This document shows, one piece after another, positions 1 to 8,974 of a stretch of 64,000 nucleotides of DNA. The notes under the pieces were generated by a model. That model made no database searches and was not told where the DNA came from. It saw only the letters and a list, made by a program, of their open reading frames with translations. Source of the stretch: Psychroflexus curvus (lineage in GTDB: Bacteria; Bacteroidota; Bacteroidia; Flavobacteriales; Flavobacteriaceae); contig NZ_JAIQZF010000002.1 of NCBI RefSeq assembly GCF_020164585.1, forward strand, positions 310,001 through 374,000. Reading direction: 5' to 3'. A program made the position numbers and the translations under genes. Position 1 is the stretch's first letter. Each line of letters opens with the position of its first letter.

Positions 1-52
1 AGAACCTTTACCAGATTTTTCAGCACAATTTAATTCAAAATCTAACTCATAA
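1..52 (+). CDS. actC: C-terminal end of ActC (NrfD-like subunit of alternative complex III), partial
   Basis: Only the last codons of a gene that begins before the window are visible. The frame from position 2 reads a short tail rich in Ser, Asn and Phe and ends in TAA at 50-52. That stop shares its last A with the ATG of actD (TAATG), so the two genes are translationally coupled. Identity as ActC, the quinol-oxidising NrfD-like membrane subunit, is inferred from the fixed act gene order in Bacteroidota; the tail alone cannot prove it. Confidence 0.55.
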   Translation, partial: EPLPDFSAQFNSKSNS

Positions 53-579
53 TGGCATCAAAAGTTTTACATGCGATTTTTACAGACGATGATATATTGA
101 TGCAAGCCGTTAAAGCTTTGCGTGAGAAAAAATATAGTATTGATGAAGTGTTTTGTCCATTTCCGGTTCACGGACTTGACAAAGCTATGGGCATTCCACA
201 TACGAGATTGGCTATCACCTCCTTTCTTTATGGATTAGTTGGTCTTGCTGTAGCCACCTGGATGATGAATTTCATCATGATTGAAGACTGGCCACAAAAC
301 ATTGGTGGTAAGCCAAGTTTCAGCTACCTTGAAAACATGCCTGCATTCGTGCCGATTATGTTTGAGATGACTGTTTTCTTTGCAGCTCACCTTATGGTTA
401 TTACTTTTTATATGAGGAGTAAATTATGGCCATTTAAGAAAGCTGAAAACCCAGATGTGAGAACAACTGATGATAAGTTTTTGATGGAAATTTCAGTGAA
501 TGAAACCAATGTACAAGCCATCGCAGAAGTTCTTCATGAGAATGGAGCTTCTGAAATAAAATTAATAGATAATAAATAA
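52..579 (+). CDS. actD: Alternative complex III subunit ActD (DUF3341)
   Basis: ActD is a membrane subunit of alternative complex III, which oxidises menaquinol and passes electrons to cytochrome c or directly to cytochrome oxidase. The 175-residue protein has the DUF3341 layout: a soluble N-terminal region (about 1-50) with the conserved CPFPVHGLD stretch, a first membrane segment near 52-76, a second near 97-120, and a cytosolic tail. Length is normal for the family. Start ATG overlaps the stop of the preceding gene by one base, and actE follows after 4 bp, so it sits inside one operon. The call rests on motif recognition plus gene order, and I am confident in it. Confidence 0.92.
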   Translation: MASKVLHAIFTDDDILMQAVKALREKKYSIDEVFCPFPVHGLDKAMGIPHTRLAITSFLYGLVGLAVATWMMNFIMIEDWPQNIGGKPSFSYLENMPAFVPIMFEMTVFFAAHLMVITFYMRSKLWPFKKAENPDVRTTDDKFLMEISVNETNVQAIAEVLHENGASEIKLIDNK

Positions 580-583
580 ATTT

Positions 584-1171
584 ATGAAAAGTTTGTTTAC
601 CATAGTTCTTATAGCTTTTAGCTTGACTTTTATCTCTTGTTCCGATAAAAGTGAACGTAACTATCAGTACTTTCCAAATATGTACGTTTCAGTTCCTTAT
701 GATACTTATGGGGAATATGAAATCTTTCCACAGGAACAGGAGGCCTTAACAATAGCTGAGGGAACCATACCACGAGGATTTACTCCCTATGAGTATGAAG
801 ACTCTCCTGAGGGTTATCAAACCGCAAAGGAAGAGCTAACAAATAAAGTTTCCTATACAGAAGAAAATTTAGCCAAAGGAAAAGAGCTTTATGACATCTA
901 TTGTGCGACCTGCCACGGTGAAAATGGCAACGGAAAAGGCTACTTGGTTGAACGTGAGAAAATTCTTGGTGTACCTAGTTACGATGATCAAGGTAGAGCT
1001 ATCACAGAAGGTAGTGTTTACCATGTGATGTGGCATGGAATCAATACCATGGGTTCCTACGCTTCTCAAATGAACAATGAAGAGTTATGGCTAGTCGATC
1101 ATTACGTCATGAAGTTGAAAGCAGAATTGGAAGGTAAAGCACCTAGAGAATTCGAAACAGAATCAGAATAA
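584..1171 (+). CDS. actE: Alternative complex III subunit ActE, monoheme cytochrome c lipoprotein
   Basis: ActE is the small periplasmic cytochrome c of alternative complex III. The N-terminus is a lipoprotein signal with lipobox FISC, so Cys19 should be lipidated and anchor the protein to the outer face of the inner membrane. One heme-c site, CATCHG, covers Cys107 to His111, and a later Met-rich stretch (near NTMGSYASQM) could supply the axial Met. Length 195 residues fits ActE. It lies 4 bp after actD and 29 bp before actF, in a single transcription unit with the oxidase genes downstream, which fits a physical ACIII-oxidase supercomplex. Confidence 0.92.
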   Translation: MKSLFTIVLIAFSLTFISCSDKSERNYQYFPNMYVSVPYDTYGEYEIFPQEQEALTIAEGTIPRGFTPYEYEDSPEGYQTAKEELTNKVSYTEENLAKGKELYDIYCATCHGENGNGKGYLVEREKILGVPSYDDQGRAITEGSVYHVMWHGINTMGSYASQMNNEELWLVDHYVMKLKAELEGKAPREFETESE

Positions 1172-1200
1172 AACTAATTATAATACATAGCTGAGATATT

Positions 1201-2505
1201 ATGTACACAATGTCAAGTAAAATAAAATCATTCTCCTTAATCCTTATCGTTTTAGGGGCTATAGGTTTGATTTACAGTTTCATCGATGCTCCCTCTTCGG
1301 TAGAGGAAGTTAAAGAAATGCTTCATACTGAGAATGCATCTCATGGTGCTGAAAGTGTTGCCATGCAAGGTGATCACGCTTCAGAAGATGCTCATGCGGA
1401 TGAACATGCTGAACACATTTACCATCAATTACAAAATAAACCCTGGGCAGCTCTATATGTTCCTGCTTTATTTTTATTTCTGATTTCGCTTGGTGTATTT
1501 GTGTTTTACGCCCTGCAAAACGCTGCTCAGGCAGGCTGGTCTCCAGTTTTGTTTAGAGTTATGGAAGGGATCGCTTCCTATTTAGTACCCGGAGGTATAA
1601 TTGTTTATATACTATTGCTTCTTTCTAGTTTGCATTTCAACCACTTGTTTGTTTGGATGGATCCTGAAGTTGTAGCTCACGATGAAATTATTCAAAATAA
1701 AACGGCTTATCTTAACACCCCATTCTTTCTTATCAGAGCAGCTATCTATATGATAGGCTGGGTTTTGTTCTCTAAATTGATTATCAAGAATTCCAGAAAG
1801 ATGGATGATGGTTTCGATTTGAGACTTCACAAACGCAATTTCAAGCTATCGGCCGGTTTCTTGGTTTTCTTTATCGTTACTGAGTCTATGATGTCATGGG
1901 ACTGGATCATGAGTATAGATACCCACTGGTTTAGTACTTTGTTTGGATGGTTTGTATTAGCTAGTATTTTGGTTTCAGCCGTTACTACAATTGCTTTAGT
2001 TACTATTTATCTAAAAGGCAAAGGTTATCTAGAGAATGTAAACAATAGTCACATACACGATTTAGGTAAATTTATGATGGGCTTTTCAATCTTTTGGGCT
2101 TACCTATGGTTTTCTCAATTTTTATTGATTTGGTATTCCAATATTCCTGAAGAGGTCACCTACTATGCTCAAAGGCTGGAAGATTATCCGGTATTATTTT
2201 TCGGGACTGTTATCCTGAATTGGGTACTGCCAATGCTCATACTTATCAATTCAGATTTCAAAAGAATCAATTGGATCATTGTGTTTGCAGGAGTTATCAT
2301 TCTATTGGGGAATTACCTTAACTTTTTCGTGATGATTATGCCTGGAACCGTTGGAGAATCCTGGACTATTGGTATTCCTGAAATCAGTTCAGTCTTACTT
2401 ATACTTGGATTATTCATATTCACAGTATTTAAAGCATTAGCTAAAGCTCCACTAACAGTAAAACACAATGCTTTCTTAGAAGAAAGTAAACATTTTCACT
2501 ACTAA
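1201..2505 (+). CDS. actF: Alternative complex III subunit ActF, polytopic membrane protein
   Basis: ActF is an integral membrane subunit of alternative complex III that resembles ActC but is thought not to bind quinol in the same way. The 434-residue product shows about ten hydrophobic segments and a soluble, His/Glu/Ala-rich loop after the first segment (about residues 48-78, several EHA/DEHA-like units). The ATG at 1201 was kept because ActF proteins I know begin MYT-SSK; an ATG at 1210 is the alternative. The oxidase subunit II gene follows 23 bp later. Confidence 0.9.
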   Translation: MYTMSSKIKSFSLILIVLGAIGLIYSFIDAPSSVEEVKEMLHTENASHGAESVAMQGDHASEDAHADEHAEHIYHQLQNKPWAALYVPALFLFLISLGVFVFYALQNAAQAGWSPVLFRVMEGIASYLVPGGIIVYILLLLSSLHFNHLFVWMDPEVVAHDEIIQNKTAYLNTPFFLIRAAIYMIGWVLFSKLIIKNSRKMDDGFDLRLHKRNFKLSAGFLVFFIVTESMMSWDWIMSIDTHWFSTLFGWFVLASILVSAVTTIALVTIYLKGKGYLENVNNSHIHDLGKFMMGFSIFWAYLWFSQFLLIWYSNIPEEVTYYAQRLEDYPVLFFGTVILNWVLPMLILINSDFKRINWIIVFAGVIILLGNYLNFFVMIMPGTVGESWTIGIPEISSVLLILGLFIFTVFKALAKAPLTVKHNAFLEESKHFHY

Positions 2506-2528
2506 ACCTATTAAAAGAAAGATAGAAG

Positions 2529-3575
2529 ATGACCGCATTACTTATAATTATAGTCGCCGCTTTACTTGGAATTACAATTTGGCAGATTTCCAAAATCTTC
2601 AAACTGTCTCAACCTGTTGAGAGCGATGATTCACAAATAGCAACTAACGAGGACAACCAAAAGCAGGGAAAAATTTTCCTGGCCTTTATTGTTTTTCTTT
2701 ATGGATTGATGATTTATTCCTTTTGGGAATTAAGCAAATTTTATGCGCCAGGAGCTTCTGCACATTCAGAAGATTATGATCAACTTTTCTTCATTTCTCT
2801 TGGTCTTATTATGTTTGTTCAGGTCATTATCCAATTTTTGATTCACTGGTTTGCTTATAAATACCGAGGTCAAAAAGGAAGAAAAGCCCTTTTTTATGCC
2901 GATAATGATAAACTTGAATTTATCTGGACCATCATTCCTGTCATCACACTTGCAGCTCTAATTATCTATGGATTGTTCAGCTGGTCTGAAATCATGAATG
3001 TAGAAGAAACAGATGAAACCCTTGTCGTTGAAATCTATGCTTACCAGTTTGACTGGAGGGCCAGGTATTCCGGCGAAGATGGAACTCTTGGTGAAGCTAA
3101 TGTTAGATTTATCGAAGGTATTAATCAGTTAGGTCTCAACGAGTCTGATTCTTATGCTCAGGACGATATTATCACTACAGAACTCCACCTGCCAGTGGAT
3201 AGACCAGTGTTGTTTAAATTCAGATCACAGGACGTATTACACTCAGCATATTTCCCATTCTTCAGATCACAAATGAACGTTGTACCAGGGATGACTACTC
3301 AGTTTGGTTTTACCCCTACAACAACTTCTAAAGAAATCCGAAATAGCGAATACATGGTTGAGAAAGTGAAAAATATCAACGAAATTCGCAAAAACAACGA
3401 GAATTTAGATTCCGATGAACAAAATTACGAGTTTGAATATTATTTGTTATGTAACAAAATATGTGGTGTATCGCACTACAATATGCAAATGAAAATCGTT
3501 GTCGAATCAGAGGAAGAATACCAGAAATGGATTTCAGAGCAACAAACATTTGGAGAATTAACAGCCCAAAATTAA
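2529..3575 (+). CDS. ctaC: Cytochrome c oxidase subunit II (CuA subunit)
   Basis: Subunit II takes electrons from cytochrome c (or ActE) through its binuclear CuA centre and delivers them to subunit I. The CuA ligand set is intact near the C-terminus: Cys308, Cys312, His316 and Met319 in CNKICGVSHYNM, with the upstream ligand His in the DVLHSAYFP stretch. Hydrophobic segments lie at about 1-22, 48-66, 84-107 and 130-150, so the protein has extra N-terminal membrane segments compared with the two of the mitochondrial type. No fused cytochrome c domain is present. The gene lies between actF and ctaD in the same operon. Confidence 0.93.
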   Translation: MTALLIIIVAALLGITIWQISKIFKLSQPVESDDSQIATNEDNQKQGKIFLAFIVFLYGLMIYSFWELSKFYAPGASAHSEDYDQLFFISLGLIMFVQVIIQFLIHWFAYKYRGQKGRKALFYADNDKLEFIWTIIPVITLAALIIYGLFSWSEIMNVEETDETLVVEIYAYQFDWRARYSGEDGTLGEANVRFIEGINQLGLNESDSYAQDDIITTELHLPVDRPVLFKFRSQDVLHSAYFPFFRSQMNVVPGMTTQFGFTPTTTSKEIRNSEYMVEKVKNINEIRKNNENLDSDEQNYEFEYYLLCNKICGVSHYNMQMKIVVESEEEYQKWISEQQTFGELTAQN

Positions 3576-3599
3576 TTATAAAATTAAATAAGAATATAT

Positions 3600-5420
3600 A
3601 TGTCAGTAGCTGCACAACCACTTGCTAACGATCATGCACACGAGGAGGGTCATCATGAGCCAACTTTCATAGAAAAGTACATTTTCAGTACAGATCATAA
3701 AATGATCGCTAAGCAATATTTGATAACTGGTCTTATTATGGGTTTTATTGGTATATCCATGTCCATGTTAATGAGACTGCAATTGGCCTGGCCAAACGAA
3801 TCCTTTTGGATTTATGAAGTATTGTTAGGTCGATTTGGAGAAGACGGTGTTATGGATCCTAGTATTTATTTAGCACTATCTACCATCCACGGTACCATTA
3901 TGGTGTTTTATGTGTTAACTGCCGGTTTGAGTGGTACATTTAGTAACCTTTTGATTCCGCTTCAAATCGGAGCCAGAGATATGGCTTCCGGATTTCTAAA
4001 TATGTTATCGTATTGGTTATTCTTCATATCATCGGTAATTATAGTTTCTTCATTTTTTGTAGAAGCTGGTCCAGCTTCTGCCGGATGGACGGTATACCCA
4101 CCCTTAAGTGCCTTGCCACAAGCCATCGGTGGTTCCGGTCTTGGTATGACCCTATGGCTAGTCGCTATTACTGTTTTTATAGCATCTTCCTTATTAGGTT
4201 CTTTGAACTATATCGTGACTGTTCTTAATTTAAGAACTGAAGGAATGTCTATGACCAGATTACCGCTTACTATCTGGGCTTTCTTTGTAACGGCTATAAT
4301 TGGCGTGGTTTCCTTTCCCGTTTTACTGGCAGCTGGTTTATTATTATTGATGGACAGAAGTTTTGGTACGTCTTTCTTTTTAAGCGATATTTATATTCAA
4401 GGTGAGGTACTTTCTTATCAGGGAGGTTCACCAGTTTTATATGAACACTTGTTTTGGTTCTTAGGACACCCAGAAGTTTATATTGTACTTCTGCCCGCAC
4501 TTGGTATTACTTCCGAGATCATAGCAACCAATTCCAGAAAACCCATTTTTGGTTATAGAGCCATGATTGCTTCTATTTTAGCAATTGCTTTCTTATCTAC
4601 CGTAGTTTGGGGTCACCACATGTTTGTGTCTGGTATGAATCCTTTTTTGGGTTCTGTATTTACATTCACAACCCTATTGATTGCAATACCTTCTGGTGTA
4701 AAAGCCTTTAACTATATAACTACACTGTGGAAAGGTAACCTTCAGCTGAACCCAGCGATGCTGTTTTCAATTGGCTTAGTATCTACATTCGTTACTGGTG
4801 GTTTAACAGGGATCATCTTAGGGGATAGCACATTGGATATCAATGTTCACGATACTTACTTTGTTATTGCTCACTTCCACTTGGTCATGGGTATTTCAGC
4901 CTTGTACGGACTATTTGCCGGTGTTTATCATTGGTTCCCTAAAATGTTTGGTAGAATGATGAACAAAAACCTGGGATATATTCACTTTTGGATTACTGCC
5001 ATAGGTGCTTATGGAATATTCTTCCCTATGCATTTCATCGGTATGGCTGGACTTCCAAGACGTTATTATAAATTTACAGAGTTCCCTTATTTTGATGATT
5101 TGGCAAACACGAATATTTTAATTTCTGTATTTGCATTCATAACTGCTGCTGCTCAAATATTCTTTGTTTATAATTTTATACATTCTATATTTTATGGAAA
5201 GAAAGCAGAGCAAAATCCATGGAAATCCAATACGCTTGAGTGGACTACGCCTGTGAAACATATTCATGGTAACTGGCCTGGAGAAATTCCTAAAGTGTAC
5301 AGATGGTCTTACGATTACAGTAAGATGAATAAAGACGAGACAGAATACGTGATTCCTGGTCAGGATTTTGTCCCTCAAAACGTCCCTATACAAGAGGAAG
5401 AAGAAGAGATGACTGAATAA
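3600..5420 (+). CDS. ctaD: Cytochrome c oxidase subunit I
   Basis: This is the catalytic subunit of a heme-copper oxygen reductase; it reduces oxygen to water at the heme a3-CuB site and pumps protons. The 606-residue protein has the expected twelve-helix pattern. Visible landmarks are HGTIMVFYVL (low-spin heme His), LGHPEVYIVLLP (CuB His cross-linked to Tyr, A-family type), WGHHMFVSG (CuB His pair), and HDTYFVIAHFHLVMG (heme a3 and heme a His). The C-terminal tail is acidic. It is the last gene of the operon and is followed by a hairpin terminator. Subunits III and IV and heme O synthase are encoded about 17 kb downstream. Confidence 0.96.
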   Translation: MSVAAQPLANDHAHEEGHHEPTFIEKYIFSTDHKMIAKQYLITGLIMGFIGISMSMLMRLQLAWPNESFWIYEVLLGRFGEDGVMDPSIYLALSTIHGTIMVFYVLTAGLSGTFSNLLIPLQIGARDMASGFLNMLSYWLFFISSVIIVSSFFVEAGPASAGWTVYPPLSALPQAIGGSGLGMTLWLVAITVFIASSLLGSLNYIVTVLNLRTEGMSMTRLPLTIWAFFVTAIIGVVSFPVLLAAGLLLLMDRSFGTSFFLSDIYIQGEVLSYQGGSPVLYEHLFWFLGHPEVYIVLLPALGITSEIIATNSRKPIFGYRAMIASILAIAFLSTVVWGHHMFVSGMNPFLGSVFTFTTLLIAIPSGVKAFNYITTLWKGNLQLNPAMLFSIGLVSTFVTGGLTGIILGDSTLDINVHDTYFVIAHFHLVMGISALYGLFAGVYHWFPKMFGRMMNKNLGYIHFWITAIGAYGIFFPMHFIGMAGLPRRYYKFTEFPYFDDLANTNILISVFAFITAAAQIFFVYNFIHSIFYGKKAEQNPWKSNTLEWTTPVKHIHGNWPGEIPKVYRWSYDYSKMNKDETEYVIPGQDFVPQNVPIQEEEEEMTE

Positions 5421-5439
5421 TTTCTCAATATAAAATCAT

Positions 5440-5476
5440 AAGCCTCCAAGTATCAATTTCTTGGGGGCTTTTTTAT
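5440..5476 (+). terminator. Rho-independent terminator after the act/cta operon
   Basis: An inverted repeat, AAGCCTCCAAG pairing with CTTGGGGGCTT, is separated by a short loop and followed directly by a run of T. It lies 20 bp after the ctaD stop and separates the respiratory operon from ruvB. Confidence 0.85.
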
Positions 5477-5477
5477 T

Positions 5478-5485
5478 TATCTTTG
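5478..5485 (+). promoter_or_regulatory. Bacteroidota -7 promoter element for ruvB
   Basis: TATCTTTG matches the TAnnTTTG consensus exactly. It ends only 4 bp before the ruvB ATG, so transcription would start at or very near the start codon, giving an almost leaderless message. A good -33 element is not obvious because the terminator hairpin occupies that position. Confidence 0.55.
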
Positions 5486-5489
5486 TGAC

Positions 5490-6512
5490 ATGAATGAAAA
5501 TTTAGATGCTTCGGGTGATAATTTATCAAATCAAGATCAGGAAGTTGAAAGAGCTTTAAGACCTCTTTCTTTTGATGACTTTGCTGGTCAGTCTCATGTG
5601 TTAGAAAATTTACAGGTTTTCGTCAAGGCTGCTAACTTGCGTGGAGAAGCATTAGATCATACACTTTTTCATGGCCCTCCCGGTCTTGGTAAAACGACTT
5701 TAGCTCATATTCTAGCCAATGAATTACAGACCGGTATTAAAATCACTTCTGGTCCTGTCATAGATAAACCAGGTGATCTAGCCGGCTTACTGACCAATCT
5801 GGAGCCAAGAGATGTCCTTTTCATCGATGAAATCCATAGACTCAGCTCTGTTGTAGAAGAGTATTTATACTCAGCTATGGAAGATTTTAAGATTGATATC
5901 ATGATTGAGTCTGGACCCAATGCGAGAAGCGTAGAAATCAACCTGAATCCGTTTACACTCGTAGGAGCAACAACACGCTCAGGATTACTTACAGCACCTA
6001 TGCGAGCCAGGTTTGGAATTTCCAGCAGACTCGAGTACTATACAACAGAACTCTTGAGTGATATTATCTTAAGAAGTGCGTCTATACTTGGTGTCTCCAT
6101 CACCACCGAAGCTGCTATCGAAATCGCAGGCAGGAGTCGAGGTACACCTAGAATTGCAAATGCTTTACTTAGACGGGTAAGGGATTTTGCCCAAATCAAA
6201 GGCAATGGGAAAATTGATATGGAGATTTCTAAATATAGTTTGAAAGCCTTAAATGTTGATGCCTTTGGTTTGGACGATATGGACAATAAAATCCTGCTTA
6301 CCATCATAGATAAATTCAAAGGAGGCCCGGTGGGGCTTTCTACCTTATCGACCGCAGTGAGCGAAAACTCAGAAACCATTGAGGAAGTCTATGAACCCTT
6401 TCTAATTCAGAAAGGATTTATCAATCGAACACCACGCGGAAGAGAGGTGACTGACTCTGCCTACAAACACCTTGGAAAGCTTAGAGAAAGCAAACAGGGA
6501 GGATTATTTTAA
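5490..6512 (+). CDS. ruvB: Holliday junction branch migration ATPase RuvB
   Basis: RuvB is the hexameric AAA+ motor that drives branch migration of Holliday junctions together with RuvA. The 340-residue protein has Walker [10 protein letters not shown] near residues 62-70, Walker [10 protein letters not shown] near 111-119, sensor motif GATTRSGLL, the Arg finger region around APMRARFG, and the C-terminal winged-helix domain ending in TPRGRE. The start MNENLD is the usual N-terminus in this group. ruvA lies about 5 kb downstream rather than adjacent, separated by P450, queG and maeB. Confidence 0.97.
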   Translation: MNENLDASGDNLSNQDQEVERALRPLSFDDFAGQSHVLENLQVFVKAANLRGEALDHTLFHGPPGLGKTTLAHILANELQTGIKITSGPVIDKPGDLAGLLTNLEPRDVLFIDEIHRLSSVVEEYLYSAMEDFKIDIMIESGPNARSVEINLNPFTLVGATTRSGLLTAPMRARFGISSRLEYYTTELLSDIILRSASILGVSITTEAAIEIAGRSRGTPRIANALLRRVRDFAQIKGNGKIDMEISKYSLKALNVDAFGLDDMDNKILLTIIDKFKGGPVGLSTLSTAVSENSETIEEVYEPFLIQKGFINRTPRGREVTDSAYKHLGKLRESKQGGLF

Positions 6513-6521
6513 TCAATTCAT

Positions 6522-7844
6522 ATGTCTAGTTTTAAACAGCTTCCAGAAGTTCCTTTTATAGAATTTTTTAAACATGCAGGTAGCATTTTGAAAAATCCCC
6601 TGCCGTTTCATCACAAGAATTTTGAAGCCCTAGGAGATACCTTCAGGTTGAATTTAGGTTTTGGAAATTCAGTGGTCTTTTCCCGAGATCCTGAATTTGC
6701 GATTTATGCCCTGAGGGATAATCAAAAAAACTTTAGAAAAACAGAGATTCAAACCAAGGATTTAGCCAAATACGTGGGACATGGTTTGTTAACCTCTGAA
6801 GGAGAAAAATGGAAATTTCAGCGGAAATTGATTCAGCCTGCCTTTCATAAAAAAAATCTTTACACGCTCTTGGATTTCATGGTGGAAGCCATCGACAAAG
6901 AGCTCGATAGAATTGAAGTTGGTAAAACAATTGATATTTTCCCAATCTTTAATGATTTAGCCTTTAAAGTGGTGGTCAAAAGTTTATTCAGCGACGCTAT
7001 TAATTCAGAAGAAATTGGAAGGTTACAGTTTATAACAGAGGAGACTCAAAAAATGCTGGTCAAGGAACTAAGGCAACCTTATAAGAAGTGGTGGTTTCAT
7101 TTAAGCGGTGAACTCAAACGGAACTTGAGTCTTAGCCAGGAGGCCAGAGATTTGCTTTCAGGGATCATCAAAAGGAGAGAAAACTCTGAACAGGAAGGGA
7201 AAGATCTTTTGGATATGTTGATGGCCTTGAGGTATGAAGACGGTTCTAAAATGGGCGAAGAGCAACTTATTGATGAAATTCTCATCCTTTTTATCGCAGG
7301 ACACGAAACAACATCTAACGCACTGTCCTTTACCATTCAATTGATAGGTCAAAAAGAAGAAGTTCAGCATAAATTGAGGTCAGAAATTGAAGGGCTGGAA
7401 GGCTCTTCTTATTTTGATATTCTCAAAGAGAGCAAATACACGCAGCATGTGATTGAAGAGTCTATGCGTTTATTTCCTCCTGTTTATTTTATCGACAGAC
7501 AAAATATTGAAGAAGATGCTTTTAAAGGCTTTGAAATTCCTAAGCATAACGACTTGCTTTTCTCTGTACATCAAATTCATCGAAACCCTGTAAACTGGGA
7601 AAACCCAACTGAATTTAAACCTGAGCGCTTCGAAGATTCAAGAAGCATAAGCAATTTTTATTTTCCTTTTGGTGCTGGTCCTCGTAAATGTATTGGCAAC
7701 AATTTTGCGATGTATGAAATTACGCTAACGATTCATCAACTCTTGAAAAAGTTCAAGATTGAAGAGGTAAAAGAAGAAATTGAAATTCAACCTCTGATAA
7801 GCTTAAAGCCTAAAAATGCCTTTGTAAAATTCTCAAAAAGATAA
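6522..7844 (+). CDS. Cytochrome P450
   Basis: A soluble bacterial P450 monooxygenase of 440 residues with no membrane anchor. The family landmarks are intact: I-helix oxygen-binding motif AGHETTS (259-265), K-helix EESMR (ExxR, 312-316), PERF (367-370) and the heme-thiolate loop FPFGAGPRKCIG with Cys390 as the iron ligand. No redox partner is fused and no ferredoxin gene lies nearby, so the electron donor is unknown, as is the substrate. It starts 9 bp after ruvB. Its TAA stop is in the same reading frame as the following queG, which has no ordinary start codon. Confidence 0.93.
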   Translation: MSSFKQLPEVPFIEFFKHAGSILKNPLPFHHKNFEALGDTFRLNLGFGNSVVFSRDPEFAIYALRDNQKNFRKTEIQTKDLAKYVGHGLLTSEGEKWKFQRKLIQPAFHKKNLYTLLDFMVEAIDKELDRIEVGKTIDIFPIFNDLAFKVVVKSLFSDAINSEEIGRLQFITEETQKMLVKELRQPYKKWWFHLSGELKRNLSLSQEARDLLSGIIKRRENSEQEGKDLLDMLMALRYEDGSKMGEEQLIDEILILFIAGHETTSNALSFTIQLIGQKEEVQHKLRSEIEGLEGSSYFDILKESKYTQHVIEESMRLFPPVYFIDRQNIEEDAFKGFEIPKHNDLLFSVHQIHRNPVNWENPTEFKPERFEDSRSISNFYFPFGAGPRKCIGNNFAMYEITLTIHQLLKKFKIEEVKEEIEIQPLISLKPKNAFVKFSKR

Positions 7845-7898
7845 CCTATCTCAAAAAGAGCACTCCATAGCCAACTCATAAAAGCTGAAGCTGAACGC

Positions 7899-8774
7899 TT
7901 GGGGTTTTTATCTTGTGGAATATCCAAAGCAGAATTTCTGGAAGAGGAGGCGCCACGTCTGGAACAATGGCTCAAGCAAAATGCTCACGGAGAGATGCAG
8001 TATATGGAAAATCATTTCGACAAGCGCCTGGACCCCACTAAACTGGTGGAAGGCTCAAAAAGTGTGATTTCACTGCTTTATAATTATTTCCCAGAAGAAA
8101 CCCAAAACGAGGATACTTATAAGATAAGCAAATACGCTTATGGTCGAGATTATCACCATGTCATCAAATCGAAATTGAAGGAAATGATGCATACGCTCAC
8201 TGAAGAAATTGGTGAGATAGGCGGGAGGGCTTTTGTGGATTCTGCACCCGTTTTGGAAAAAGCATGGGCCGCCAAAAGCGGCTTGGGTTGGGTAGGGAAA
8301 CACTCAAATCTACTGTCTAAACAAACCGGTTCGTTTTACTTTATTGCTGAATTGATTTTGGATATTGAACTGGAAACTGACACTCCGGTTACCGATCATT
8401 GTGGTTCCTGCACCAAATGTGTAGACGCCTGTCCTACCGATGCCATTTATGAGCCATACAAAGTAGACGGAAGCAAGTGTATTTCGTATTTCACTATTGA
8501 ATTGAAAAATGAAATTCCTAAGGGCTATCAGGATAAATTTGAAGACTGGATGTTTGGCTGCGATATTTGCCAGGATGTCTGTCCCTGGAACCGATTTAGT
8601 AAACCACATAACGAACCTTTATTCAATCCCCATCCAGATTTACTCAGCTACGATAAAAAAGACTGGGAGGAAATCACCAAAGATATTTTCAATGAGATTT
8701 TTCGAAAATCGGCTGTAAAACGAACGAAGTTTGAAGGTTTAAAGCGAAACATGAATTATATAAAAGCGACTTGA
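7899..8774 (+). CDS. queG: Epoxyqueuosine reductase QueG (start uncertain)
   Basis: QueG reduces epoxyqueuosine to queuosine in tRNA, using cobalamin and two [4Fe-4S] clusters. Evidence is the [18 protein letters not shown] active-site stretch, the cluster motifs [12 protein letters not shown] and [11 protein letters not shown], and the SKPHNEPLF region; the C-terminus is complete. The coordinates use a TTG at 7899, but residues typical of the family ([12 protein letters not shown]) continue upstream in frame to about 7860, so TTG is too late. Between the P450 TAA (7842-7844) and this point there is no ATG, GTG or earlier TTG in frame, only ATC (7848) and ATA (7878). Initiation may use one of these, or depend on coupling to the P450. 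Confidence 0.9.
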   Translation: MGFLSCGISKAEFLEEEAPRLEQWLKQNAHGEMQYMENHFDKRLDPTKLVEGSKSVISLLYNYFPEETQNEDTYKISKYAYGRDYHHVIKSKLKEMMHTLTEEIGEIGGRAFVDSAPVLEKAWAAKSGLGWVGKHSNLLSKQTGSFYFIAELILDIELETDTPVTDHCGSCTKCVDACPTDAIYEPYKVDGSKCISYFTIELKNEIPKGYQDKFEDWMFGCDICQDVCPWNRFSKPHNEPLFNPHPDLLSYDKKDWEEITKDIFNEIFRKSAVKRTKFEGLKRNMNYIKAT

Positions 8775-8894
8775 ATTTTTATTACAGATAAAAGATAAGG
8801 CCATTTCTTCAACTAAAATCAAACGTTTTTATGTTGTTTGCGGTTTTACAATGTTAATCCTTTAAGTTTCAATCTTAATATCAATAAGGATGTG

Positions 8895-8924
8895 TTTCAA
8901 AATAACTCTTAAGACTTACCTTTG
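8895..8924 (+). promoter_or_regulatory. Promoter for maeB
   Basis: TACCTTTG at 8917-8924 matches the Bacteroidota -7 consensus, with a weak -33-like TTTC at 8895-8898 and an 18-bp spacer. It would give a leader of about 45 nt. The rest of the 200-bp gap between queG and maeB shows no other feature. Confidence 0.5.
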
Positions 8925-8974
8925 CTTTACTTAATAGCTAAAGTGGAATTTGCTTTAGTTGTAATAAAAAGATT

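Noticed and set aside
6038-6379. 113-codon minus-strand open frame
   Set aside because: It lies fully inside ruvB, whose protein is clearly conserved; no promoter or motif supports it.
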